This document shows, one piece after another, positions 1 to 8,587 of a DNA stretch of 64,000 nucleotides. How positions within the stretch are numbered: position 1 is the stretch's first letter; each line of letters begins with the position of its first letter. Under the pieces are notes generated by a model, which did not search any database, was not told the DNA's origin, and was given only the letters and a program-made list of their open reading frames with translations. Origin of the DNA: Ophiostoma sp. CBS 140.51. Its lineage: Eukaryota; Ascomycota; Sordariomycetes; Ophiostomatales; Ophiostomataceae. The stretch spans positions 496,001 through 560,000 of the forward strand of contig JANSLP010000001.1 of assembly GCA_029298735.1 (NCBI GenBank), written 5' to 3'. The position numbers and the translations under genes were made by a program.

Positions 1-671
1 TCTCTTTTTCCTTCTTCACAGTACGAGACATGACTCCTCGCTCTCGCGCTCTTTGTTCCGTTTTGGTGACCTTCCCCCGTGCCTTCCTTTTTACAAGGTA
101 CGGAGCTCCTTCCCCAGCGACTCAGCCCAGTTGGTAGCCCATCCTCGTCCATCCTTACCCGTTCGAAACTCCACCCCCAAAAAGATACTAAGATACCACC
201 ACAAACAAGTGCGGTCTCCATTGATATTCCTTCCAATCCCCAATTCTGGTATTCCGGTAGGGCCTGGTCATGTCGTACTGTGTGAGTGTGTAAAAAAACA
301 CATGCGGCTGAGCCCCTGTCTCTCTGTCTCTTCTGCCTATCGAACCTATCCCAAGGCTGTCCAGCTGTGTCCTGTTCTGGTCCAATCCCCTTCCTCCTTG
401 TGTTTTTCTATTTTTCTTTTTCCTAACGAGCAACACATTTCTTCTCGTAGCTCCTTCCCACTCTTTAATTACTTGCCTGCCCCCTCCTTCCATATTTTAT
501 CTTTTTCCTTCTTTCCCTTTTCTGTTCCTCCTGTTCTTATTTCTGGTTCTTTCCTTCCTTTTTTCTTTCTTCTCTCATCGTCTCCTTCCTCTATTCAATC
601 ATCTTGACAACAAGTCGACGCGTTTACTCTCGTCACAAACATCACCGCCTCAACTTCATCCACCACACAAA
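1..671 (+). promoter_or_regulatory. Upstream region and CT-rich leader of the PLAC8 gene
   Basis: No convincing gene is seen. From about 390 to 600 the plus strand is strongly pyrimidine-rich, which is typical of core promoters and 5' leaders in filamentous ascomycetes. The last bases before position 672 read CACAAAATGG, a good fungal start context. An open frame from 53 to 607 exists only because of the low-complexity CT tract and its translation has no domain character. Confidence 0.55.
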
Positions 672-1382
672 ATGGACTACAAGAGCCCGCCGCAGTATAG
701 TACGCCGCCGCCCGGCCAGGCCGCTGTCTACCCGCCCCAGGGCCAGCCTCAGTACGGCAGCCCGCCGCCCCAGCAGCATGCCCAGGCCTACCCTCCCCAG
801 CAGCAGGCCGTCGCTCAGTACGGCGCCCCTTCGCCGCACGGCCAACCCCAGTACGGCACCCCGCCTCCCCAGCAGCAGCAGTACCCTCCTCAGCAGCAGC
901 AGCCTCAACCCCAGTACCAGGCCCAGCAGCCGCAGCAGCAGCCGCCCATGCAGCGCGCCGTCGTCGGCGGCGCTCCCGGCCAAAAGACCGAGTGGCAGCA
1001 CAGCCTGATGGACTGCTCGCCCTGTGACTCGTGCTGTCTTGGTACGTTCCTGCCCTGCGTTCTGCTGGGCAAGACCTCGGACCGCCTGCGCGACCCTTCG
1101 ATGCAGAGCGCCGACTCCATGAACTCGGACTGCATGGTCTTTACCGCCATCCAGTGCTTCACCGGCTGCGGCTGGATCTACATTATGATGAAGCGCAGCG
1201 AGATCCGCGAGCGCTTCAACATTTCCGGCGACGGTACCGGTGACTGCTGCGCGACCTACTGGTGCCCGTGCTGTGCCCTCATCCAGCAGGACAACGAAGT
1301 CAAGACGCGCACGCAGCACCTCGTTGCCAACCCCGCGCAGGGCTACCAGGCCCAGCCCGGCATGGTCATGCCCCAGAAGTAG
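672..1382 (+). CDS. PLAC8 family cysteine-rich protein with Pro/Gln/Tyr-rich N-terminus
   Basis: This is an intronless 236-residue protein. Residues 1-95 are a low-complexity Pro/Gln/Tyr segment with repeated QYGxPPPQ-like units. Residues about 110-215 form the PLAC8 (Cys-rich) domain, visible from the clustered CDSCCLG, CFTGCGW and CCATYWCPCCAL motifs. Two hydrophobic stretches around CCLGTFLPCVLLG and the CPCCALIQQ segment suggest membrane association. PLAC8 proteins in plants and fungi are linked to cell size, metal (Cd/Zn/Ca) resistance and organelle membranes; which applies here cannot be told. The start is the first ATG and has the context ACAAAATGG. The stop is TAG at 1380-1382. No homologous neighbour or operon-like context is present. 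Confidence 0.88.
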   Translation: MDYKSPPQYSTPPPGQAAVYPPQGQPQYGSPPPQQHAQAYPPQQQAVAQYGAPSPHGQPQYGTPPPQQQQYPPQQQQPQPQYQAQQPQQQPPMQRAVVGGAPGQKTEWQHSLMDCSPCDSCCLGTFLPCVLLGKTSDRLRDPSMQSADSMNSDCMVFTAIQCFTGCGWIYIMMKRSEIRERFNISGDGTGDCCATYWCPCCALIQQDNEVKTRTQHLVANPAQGYQAQPGMVMPQK

Positions 1383-1918
1383 GCGAAGACGACGATGTGT
1401 GGGGATTTGAGGAAGAGAAGAGGAATGCTGCTGTTTTTACCTAATTATACCACTGGCGGAGAGGAAAGGACGAAACAATGGGACCAGGAAAGGAGTCCTT
1501 GAGAAAGGGGGATCTTGAAACTATGCTATTGCCTTGGTTTTCTTTTTTGGATATAATTGTTTTTGGATTTGCACTTTTACACTACGTCCGCTACATGCGT
1601 TTCTACAAAATACTAATTTCATTTGTCATCTACAATCTTGCTCGTCGCGTTAAGCTGTCTTTTTGTGCTTGAGAACAACACGAAGAGAAATCGAAATTGT
1701 ACGCATCAAATAGTATAGTTTTACAAGGGAAGAGAGGCAAAGCCGACTTTAGACGCTTATACCTAGGCCACTTCTTTCCAGCTGTAAAGGGACACTTCTC
1801 ATTTACAAGGAGTAAAACACTTAGTTGCAATGTACTCATACAAAAACAAGTAAAAAGCCCCTTCTATTTTTAAAATCTAGCTGTAGTCTAACCTAACGGC
1901 CCAGTAACTACATTATCA
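1383..1918. other. 3' region of the PLAC8 gene, no gene seen
   Basis: AT-rich 3' flank. Short open frames on both strands (for example around 1478-1672 and 1630-1839) show no domain character or codon bias like the neighbouring genes. This stretch probably holds the PLAC8 transcript 3' end, then unique sequence up to the minus-strand UstYa remnant. Confidence 0.5.
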
Positions 1919-2131
1919 TCAATTCGCAAAGATACTTGCAATCGTATCGCCACTCTTCCATGCCCAAGGATCCAAAGGCGTCTCTAGGTTCGCAACCTTC
2001 CATAGTAGTTCAGTATCCTTGCACTGGTGCTCAATCCCATTGCCGTCTACTCCCTGCTTAACAATGTTCCCGTCGTTGTCCTTTTCCAGCCACGGTTTCT
2101 CAATTGTGTCGTCTGCGGCGCAAACGATGGA
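1919..2131 (-). pseudogene. C-terminal fragment of a UstYa-like (DUF3328) protein
   Basis: Reading the minus strand from 2131 to the TGA at 1919-1921 gives about 70 codons. They resemble the C-terminal part of UstYa/DUF3328 oxidase-like proteins: a CAADDTIE motif, a Gly-rich turn, HQCKD, then WAWKSGD. UstYa family enzymes catalyse oxidative cyclisation of fungal ribosomally made peptides and sit in membranes. The hallmark paired HxxHC motifs and the N-terminal membrane segment are missing. Upstream, the frame closes at once with two TAA codons. A possible intron 3' end (GCTAATAA then CCAAG) precedes TCC ATC GTT, so this may be one surviving exon. I see no exon further upstream on this strand, so I call it a gene fragment. 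Confidence 0.6.
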
Positions 2132-2289
2132 CTTGGCGGTTTATTAGCATCGGAGTCCAGATGGAAATTTTCTGGCTTGCCTTGATCCCCCCGGGTGGCC
2201 CCCTTCCCTGTTGCTCGTCCTCCTCGTCCTCCTTGTCGAAGTCCCCCTTGTATGCAGACGAACCCGATGCTAACAACACTAGACATTAG
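2132..2289. other. Junction between two head-to-head UstYa remnants
   Basis: These 158 bases separate the 5' ends of two oppositely oriented UstYa fragments. The plus-strand side ends with a convincing intron 3' end: GCTAAC near 2269 and ACATTAG ending at 2289. No N-terminal membrane segment or start codon in a sensible frame is found for either fragment, so the 5' exons and promoters seem to have been lost here. Confidence 0.4.
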
Positions 2290-2652
2290 CATAATCCGGC
2301 TGCCCAGAGCAGAGGCCGAGAGGCTCCCAAACAAAACGTATCCGTACATTGGGGACAAGGGGCATTACATTGCCGAGCTGGCCGTGTTCCACCAGCTGCA
2401 CTGTGTCAATGCGATCCGGATTGACCTTACAAAGGACTGCTATCAAAACGTGCTGAATGCCAGCGAGTTTGACGCCACGGAAGGCTCGTACGGGCGGGAC
2501 CACATCAACCACTGTGTAGACGCCGTCCGCGAAGCCGTTATGTGTGCGTCAGACATTAGCGTCATAACGTGGGCATGGAACGACCGAGCGCAAAAAGCCC
2601 TCGGGCATGGCGACATTATACAGGATGACTTGCTCGTTCCGGAATTTTAAAG
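2290..2652 (+). pseudogene. UstYa-like (DUF3328) gene remnant, 5'-truncated and frameshifted
   Basis: The frame from 2290 carries the core of a UstYa/DUF3328 protein: RLPRAEAERLPNKT, then YIAELAVFHQLHC (HxxHC motif, codons from 2390), HINHCVD (second HxxHC, codons from 2501) and CASDISVITWAW. Both HxxHC motifs, the family hallmark, are intact. The N-terminal transmembrane exon is not present; the frame opens just after an intron-like CTAAC...TAG end. Near 2605 the reading frame fails. The expected C-terminal HTCR.F-type segment is found one frame over, where TCSFRNF is read at about 2625-2645, while the original frame runs to TAA at 2648-2650. Together these point to a decayed gene rather than a working oxidase. 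The partner peptide of a RiPP pathway was not seen nearby. Confidence 0.65.
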
Positions 2653-2767
2653 TTTTTTTTTCTTTCCACAAAACAAATCCAAAAATACTCTTTCGTATAG
2701 GCATCGGAGTGTGTGGACAAGCACAAAATACGGCTCCCAAAGGGTTCTTGCATCCACCCAGCACGCG

Positions 2768-4789
2768 CTACAGCAAACGATCCCTAATGAACCGCAGCAT
2801 CCTCTCGGTCAGATCCTCCAGGTGCTTCCGCTCCCGAGGGACATGGCCCTCCCTCGGATAGGTGACAAACTCAAAGGGCAGACCGGCCTCGTCCAGAGCC
2901 CGTTGGAACCCCCACGCCTGCGAGACGGGCACGCGATCGTCCTTTTCTCCGTGCAGCATCAGCATGGGCGGAATTCTGCCGTGACGTGCGGCCTCTTTAA
3001 ACTCCCACAAGGCAGACCCGGACCGCGTGCTCACGTCGGCCTTGTCTGTGTTCCAGGGCGTGCTGCCGGCAAACTGCGCCTCGTACCGGGCGCCCACGTC
3101 CGACGTCAACACCATGCTGTCCCAGTCGGTAATGCCGGCCCCGGCAATGGCGCCGCGGAACCGCCAGCCAAGCCCGTGTGCGCCATTGCGGACGGCCGAC
3201 AAATACGACAGGTAGCCGCCCTGGGACCAGCCACCGACCACCAGCCGCGCAGGGTCCGCGTAGCCGCGGTCGATGGCATGTTGTACGATGGCCACAATGT
3301 CGGGCTCGTCGTATACGCCCATGCCACCACGTGCGTAGCCGGCAAAGTGTTGGCCTCGACTGCTGCCGCCACGGTAGTTGGGCAGAAGAACGCCGTAGCC
3401 TTCTGTCAAGAGAGGCTGGATTAGGAGATAAAGGGGGTTGTACGCATCAAACGCATCGGTGGCGCGGGCGTATGGCCCACCGTGAACAAGCACCAAGGTC
3501 GGAAGCTTTGCTGCTGGAGCCGTGCTTGGTCGGGTTCGCCCATCCGCATGACGTGTCCCGCCGGCACACTGCGATGGGACAAGATACAGGCCGTCGAGAA
3601 CCTCTTGGCCGTCCAGGGTGGGACACGCGAGAAAGTGGCAGTGGCCAAAGGTCGTGTCGGCCAACGTACGTCCGTGATCAGAGAGCTGCAAAACCCCGCC
3701 TGTGCTCGAATCGAGGGAAAACAGTTCGGTAGGGTGGTTGACGTCCCCCCGAGAGAGGACAATGCACAGGCCTTGCACAGAGCCGGACACGTCGTAATTG
3801 ACAATGTGTTTCTTCTGCGCGACAAGTGTCTGCCCACCCAGGAGCAGCCGCAGCTTCTCTTCTACGCCGTGCTCGACATGCACGAGCAGATCGTTTCCTG
3901 CCCGGACCAGACCGACTGCGCAGTCGACCTCCCCATGAGCCACTTTCTCAAAAAGCGGCTGTTCCTGTCCGCCCCCAAGGACACGATAGACTGCCATGCC
4001 GGACGTGTCTTGCTCGGGAATGTTGTTTGTCAAAAAGTAGAGCGTCGAACCCAGCCAGACAGGACTCCACACGGCGCTAGGAACGTGGCAGAGCTGCCGC
4101 TGCCGCCGGTCCGCCACCCGCAAAACGGTGAGAGTCGTTCCGTGCTGGTACTTGCTGTCGGCGTGCCGGCTGCGGTGTGTCAGCGCGACCAGCTCGTCCC
4201 CGCCGTCGCACCATACAAAGTCGTCCACGTGCGCGTCGCCGTCGAAGAGGACCCGGAGCCGGCCCGATTCCACGTCGAGAAGCCATAGGTGCTGGAAATC
4301 CTCACCTTGGCCCCAGACCGTCGCGTCGTTGCCCTTTTCCCTTTGTTCGCTCTTCCGGGGCGCCACAAACGCAATCGATTTCCCGTCGGGGCTGAAGGTC
4401 ATCTTGGAAATGCTTGGAAAGCGGTCCAGCGGCGTCACCGCCCTCGATACCAGGCTGTCCCGGTTCTGTAGGTGGATCGCGCACGTCCTTTTCGGCGTAT
4501 CGTCACTGCCGCTGCCGTTGCCGCGGTTGGAGAGAAAAGCAACGGATAGGCCGTCGAGCGACCACTCGGGCATATAATCATAATACAGCCCGTCGGTAAA
4601 CCGACGCGCCGACTTGCACGTCGCAGTCTCTGCAATCCAAATGGCGGCAACGGCGAGGTCGGCTTTTCGGTGGTTCAGCTTCGGACAAGCGGAATACGCC
4701 ACGTGTTTCCCGTCTGGCGAGACTCGAACGGTGGCGGGGACGACGAGATCCAGAATGTCCTGGAGCAGTGCTGCAGATGTCTTGGCCAT
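2768..4789 (-). CDS. S9 family serine peptidase (prolyl oligopeptidase / acylaminoacyl- or dipeptidyl-peptidase type)
   Basis: A 673-residue intronless protein. The N-terminal two-thirds is a beta-propeller-like region with SPDGK repeats, as in the PD40/WD40-like propellers of S9 peptidases (VRVSPDGKHVAYS and FSPDGKSIAFV). The C-terminal alpha/beta-hydrolase domain has HGGPYAR (oxyanion region), the nucleophile elbow GGWSQGG with Ser522, HGEKDDRVP with Asp617, and EGHVPRE with His649, which complete a catalytic triad. No signal peptide is seen, so a cytosolic peptidase that trims short or N-acylated peptides is likely. The start at 4789 is the first ATG downstream of a TATATATAAA box at 4928-4937; upstream in-frame codons lack an ATG. 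The 3' end converges on the UstYa remnant. Confidence 0.88.
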   Translation of the reverse strand: MAKTSAALLQDILDLVVPATVRVSPDGKHVAYSACPKLNHRKADLAVAAIWIAETATCKSARRFTDGLYYDYMPEWSLDGLSVAFLSNRGNGSGSDDTPKRTCAIHLQNRDSLVSRAVTPLDRFPSISKMTFSPDGKSIAFVAPRKSEQREKGNDATVWGQGEDFQHLWLLDVESGRLRVLFDGDAHVDDFVWCDGGDELVALTHRSRHADSKYQHGTTLTVLRVADRRQRQLCHVPSAVWSPVWLGSTLYFLTNNIPEQDTSGMAVYRVLGGGQEQPLFEKVAHGEVDCAVGLVRAGNDLLVHVEHGVEEKLRLLLGGQTLVAQKKHIVNYDVSGSVQGLCIVLSRGDVNHPTELFSLDSSTGGVLQLSDHGRTLADTTFGHCHFLACPTLDGQEVLDGLYLVPSQCAGGTRHADGRTRPSTAPAAKLPTLVLVHGGPYARATDAFDAYNPLYLLIQPLLTEGYGVLLPNYRGGSSRGQHFAGYARGGMGVYDEPDIVAIVQHAIDRGYADPARLVVGGWSQGGYLSYLSAVRNGAHGLGWRFRGAIAGAGITDWDSMVLTSDVGARYEAQFAGSTPWNTDKADVSTRSGSALWEFKEAARHGRIPPMLMLHGEKDDRVPVSQAWGFQRALDEAGLPFEFVTYPREGHVPRERKHLEDLTERMLRFIRDRLL

Positions 4790-4927
4790 ATTGGCTACCA
4801 CGGCGAGCCTGCCACTGTCTTGGCAGAGAATAGAAAGGTGGTCGGTTAAAAAAAGAAGAAGGGAGAAGGGGCGGGCGGTGGAGTAAAGGCCGTAGAAGGT
4901 TGTACACAACGCGTGCAAAAGAGTTGC

Positions 4928-4937
4928 TTTATATATA
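4928..4937 (-). promoter_or_regulatory. TATA box of the S9 peptidase gene
   Basis: On the minus strand the sequence reads TATATATAAA, about 140 bases upstream of the ATG at 4789. Position and sequence fit a core promoter TATA element. Confidence 0.5.
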
Positions 4938-7403
4938 CGACTTGTTGGTGACGAAGAACAACCTCCTTTAGACAAAGGTCTTTGTGTACGATGGTTGTTT
5001 GCTGCACCTCAAGGTCAACTGTGTACGCGTGTTGGAAAATCCCGGGCGGCGGCTGTACGGTTGTCTTCTTGTGTATCGATTGTTGTGTACCCTTTGGCCC
5101 TTATATGCAGGCTGTAACGGGGTCCTACGACGTAAGGAAACGATGTAATTGGACAGTCGAGCATCGAACAGACTGTCTGGAAGAGCATGAAGCAGGCAGA
5201 CGTCGGAGGGACATATACCCAGGAATGTGCGGGGACGTACTGTTACGAACGTGGCCCCCACGGGCCAGGACAACGCAACCGACCCCTCCACGTACAAGAC
5301 GGAGGTTTCCTCCCAGAATGTTAGGTGGAAGACCCAGTCGCGACCGATTGTCTGAAATATAAACTTATACTAACGGCTGAAATCTTATTTGGAAAAAGCC
5401 CTGCCGCACAACGTCTTGAAAACACAAACAGCCTGGCCGAACGTCTGTTGCGCCGCGCCGCGCGCGCCCAACAGAAAGCGGCAAGATAGTGCAACGCCCT
5501 TGTTTGCCTCTTTTGGTTTATTAAAAGTGGAGAACATCCGTGTAAGTGGTGCGCAAGACTGCCCGTTGCAGCCAACATCGACAATTATTGATTTGTATTT
5601 TTTTCTTATTCTCTTCTTGTCACTTCGCTTTGGTTATTGTACAAAGATATATCCATTAAGGCAACTTCCTTCTAAAATTCGCACCCTTTCCTTGGCCGCA
5701 TCATGGAGACTCCAAGACTCAATTTTAAATGTCGCTCCCAACCTCTATCTCATACTCAGTCTCGTTTACAACGCTGATTTGCTCCGAAGGACAAGTTAAC
5801 AACGGGCTGTGCTACCCTCTGTCACTCGCGCTCATGATGAGAGCGAGAAAGGAGCGCCCATGTCCTACTCATCCGGCTTCAAGTCATACCTCGTCGTGAG
5901 GAAGGATGTGTGCAACGTCAGGGTAGCCATAGCCAGATATTAAGCAGATATCAAGCAGATATCAAACAGATGTGAGAATCTCTCTGGTAGGCCGGCTGTG
6001 TCGCCGTCGCTGATTTTAGTTGGCGTGTGTGTTAGTTGGGCGGCGTAGTGGCTGTCCTGGGTCGCTTACGGGAGTTGCAGTCGTCTGGAGAGTCGTCTAG
6101 AGAGCCGGACTTTGATATAAAGTTAACCGTCATTTTTGTCGATGGGGCCAGGGTCACAACCAGTCGTCACTTGTGCCACGGTCAAGGGCGTGGGCGACGA
6201 AACTCGCGGCCTTGATGTGGGAGGCTGGACTTTGGTGGATGGAGATGTATGAAATGAGACCTCCTTAGTCTTCCTGGTCTTTGCTAGAACTGTATTGTTA
6301 ATTAGCAACTCCAGACGAAATTCTATCTCATCCCATGATATATGACAGGATGTATAATACGAACAAGACTGTATGTACAATGACGGGTGATCCGGGTCCC
6401 AAACCTCCTCGCAACCCGGTCGGCTGTCGAGTTTTCCTGAAGCTGCTGGACTAGTCGACGAAGCTCGCCTATAGGGCATATCAAGACATGCGGCGAGAGT
6501 CAACATTGAGGGTAATCGAAGGTGGTGACCAGGCTGGTGTCCCTTTCGCTATGGCACAGAACAAGCGCTTGCGTTCTCTGATATTGTCGAATCTTGATGT
6601 GTGACATCGTTTATATTGGCCGTAGCCTGAGGCTGCTCGCTGCCCATGGTTTAATGGACTCCGCCGTTGTTGAGGTGAGTGTAGATGTCGATGCCAATGT
6701 TGATAAAAGAGGATCGAAAGTTGACGAGTCCACCTCTTTGATGCCTATTTTCCCCATAGAGCATAGCTCGCCCTTTCCTTCCAAGATTTTTACTCCGCCT
6801 CGAAAAGGGAAGAGCGACCGTCACCTCTAAAAGGAAAGAACGACTGGTGTTACCATACGAACTATGTACCGCCCTACTGTGGTGATCCTGTCGTAAACCA
6901 AAAACCACCTGCAAGGTACTAGTTTTACTTGTCATTTACAATTATGCTTTCTGCTTTTTGCATTCTCGTTGTGCTTGCTTTTCATTCTCCTCTCACGAAA
7001 CAATATGAACGGAAGCTCCAAAGTGGGGAACGGCCGTGTAAGTAGTCGACCTAGTGCGCAAGAGCGCTTGCTGCGACTAACACCGACAATCGCAGCATCG
7101 CGACCAAGAACAATGCTAAGAGCTAAAGCTGCACTAAGACTAAGAGCTTTGGTCCTCACCGCACGGCTATCACCACCTCACCTTGCAATTGCTTCCACAG
7201 ACAGCAGAACCGTTCTGTTAAAATGGACCACGTCTCATCTTTTCAACTTTTCCTTTTCTTGTCTTCGTACATCCCCGATACTCTTTTTCTCTCTCGCACT
7301 TTGCTTCATCTCTTTTCTCTTCGATCCTATCACCACATCTACATTTTGCTTGTCGTCAGTCCACCACAAGTTATCAACCATCGTTTCTTCTCTTCTCTTC
7401 AAA
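4938..7403. other. Intergenic region without a supported gene
   Basis: About 2.5 kb between the S9 peptidase promoter and the small membrane protein gene. It contains an 11-base tandem repeat at about 5931-5972 (AGCAGATATCA-type units) and a 12-base direct repeat GTCGTCT(A/G)GAGA near 6079-6102. Both lie just upstream of a TATA-like GATATAAAG near 6113. The longest open frames (5389-5799 plus, 6123-6506 minus) have no recognisable domain, no fungal intron signals and weak codon structure. From about 7220 to 7400 the plus strand becomes CT-rich, which I read as the leader of the gene starting at 7404. Confidence 0.4.
5931..5972. repeat. Short tandem repeat, 11-base units
   Basis: Four degenerate copies of AGCAGATATCA occur head-to-tail. 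The two central copies are identical; the flanking ones differ by a few bases. Confidence 0.6.
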
Positions 7404-7863
7404 ATGATTATCCCCTCCGCGACCAGCGACCTTTTCGCGCCCACGGCCTCGGCCAGTGCCTCTCCAAACGAGAACAGCGGCTCTAGCACGATCAACAGCG
7501 TCACTGCGACTACCACCACCACCAACAATGGCAACATGAACGCCCTCACCATGTTTCTTTTCTGGTTTTTCCTGTGCAGCACCGGCGTGCTTGTGGTGTG
7601 CTCCATTGTCATTCTGCGCCGTCTGCGGCTGCGAGAGCAGGCCAAGCGTGCGCAAAAGGCCAAAGAAGCGGCTGCTGCGTCGACGTCCACACACGCCAAG
7701 GAGATGGACGAGGAGAGCACTTTGGGCGGCTCGACTGTCACGCTGGCGACTGTTCTGGTGGGTTTTCTCTTGGCCTTTTTTTTTTTTTGTTTCTTTTCGT
7801 TTATACACTCGACTAACATAACAGCCTACACAGACGGGCACCACTCGCGTTGGGTCGGCCTAA
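7404..7863 (+). CDS. Small single-pass membrane protein, unknown function
   Basis: Two exons, 7404-7757 and 7825-7863, give 130 residues. The intron (67 nt) starts GTGGGT, carries GACTAAC near 7811-7817 and ends AACAG at 7824. Without splicing the frame would read through a T-rich tract and a hydrophobic artefact to 8072. Residues 1-45 are Ser/Thr/Asn-rich and probably outside the cell or in the lumen. Residues about 49-73 (MFLFWFFLCSTGVLVVCSIVIL) form one transmembrane helix. It is followed by a basic stop-transfer RRLRLREQAKRAQKAK and an Ala/Ser/Thr-rich tail. No known domain is recognised. The start is chosen because ATG at 7404 follows a CT-rich leader and the frame upstream is low-complexity. 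Confidence 0.55.
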
Positions 7864-8587
7864 ACATGTCCATCTCGACGTCATTCTTCGGCCAAGAACT
7901 GTCGGCTGGCTCGACAGAGGCAAAACGAGAATGGGAGGATAGGATACTGGGTAGGAAGGCGCGGCTAGGATGGCTTGGGGTCACAATGAAGACAATGATT
8001 GAGATGGGATGCACAGAGGCAACTTGGATGTCGTTGGGCGATACAAGGAACAATAATGAAGTTATTATCTAAATGAATTTGAACAATGCCACTGTGAACT
8101 AGGAATCGATGGGTTGTGGTGTTGACAATGCATGCCTTGAATTTATTGTGTGTATTGTATACCTTCTTGCCTTTATTTCTCGTTTTATTCGTCTTTGAGC
8201 AGCAAAGAAACGAAAAGAAAGACAAAATATAACAAAACGTTCACAATCCTGAACACTCTAGAAATACATACAACAGCAATCCTCTTCTTTTGTAGCGAAT
8301 ACAGATGCAGATATATGATATAACAAGGGGAAAAGTACATAATGGTGACAGGTAAAAAGAACAATAAAAGAGCTGACCGATATACACCCAGAAACAAGAA
8401 CAGACGAGAAACACGAAATACAATAACACGCCGCATAACCACTGAACAATATACTGTTCCCCTTTGGTAAACTACACGCAGGTAAAAGCAAATAATCAAG
8501 ACCAAAGAAGCCTGAAAGACGAAAGAAAAGCCCCATACGCTCAAGCATTACAGTCATGGAGGAGTCAAGGCACCAGAAGTCCTACCA
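7864..8587. other. Convergent 3' region, no gene seen
   Basis: AT-rich DNA between two genes whose 3' ends face each other. It contains several short hydrophobic open frames on the minus strand (for example 8185-8544), which look like chance frames in AT-rich sequence. Confidence 0.45.

Noticed and set aside
2711..4288. Long plus-strand frames (2711-3424, 3178-3732, 3482-4288)
   Set aside because: They lie antisense to the S9 peptidase, whose minus frame contains a full catalytic triad. They are shadows of GC-rich coding DNA.
6123..6506. 127-codon minus frame, possible relic of a gene
   Set aside because: No domain could be recognised and no splice signals connect it to other blocks, so it is not called.
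7864..8072. Read-through extension of the small membrane protein to 8072
   Set aside because: Intron signals at 7758-7824 (CTAAC, AACAG) and the poly-T tract show this part should be out of frame after splicing.
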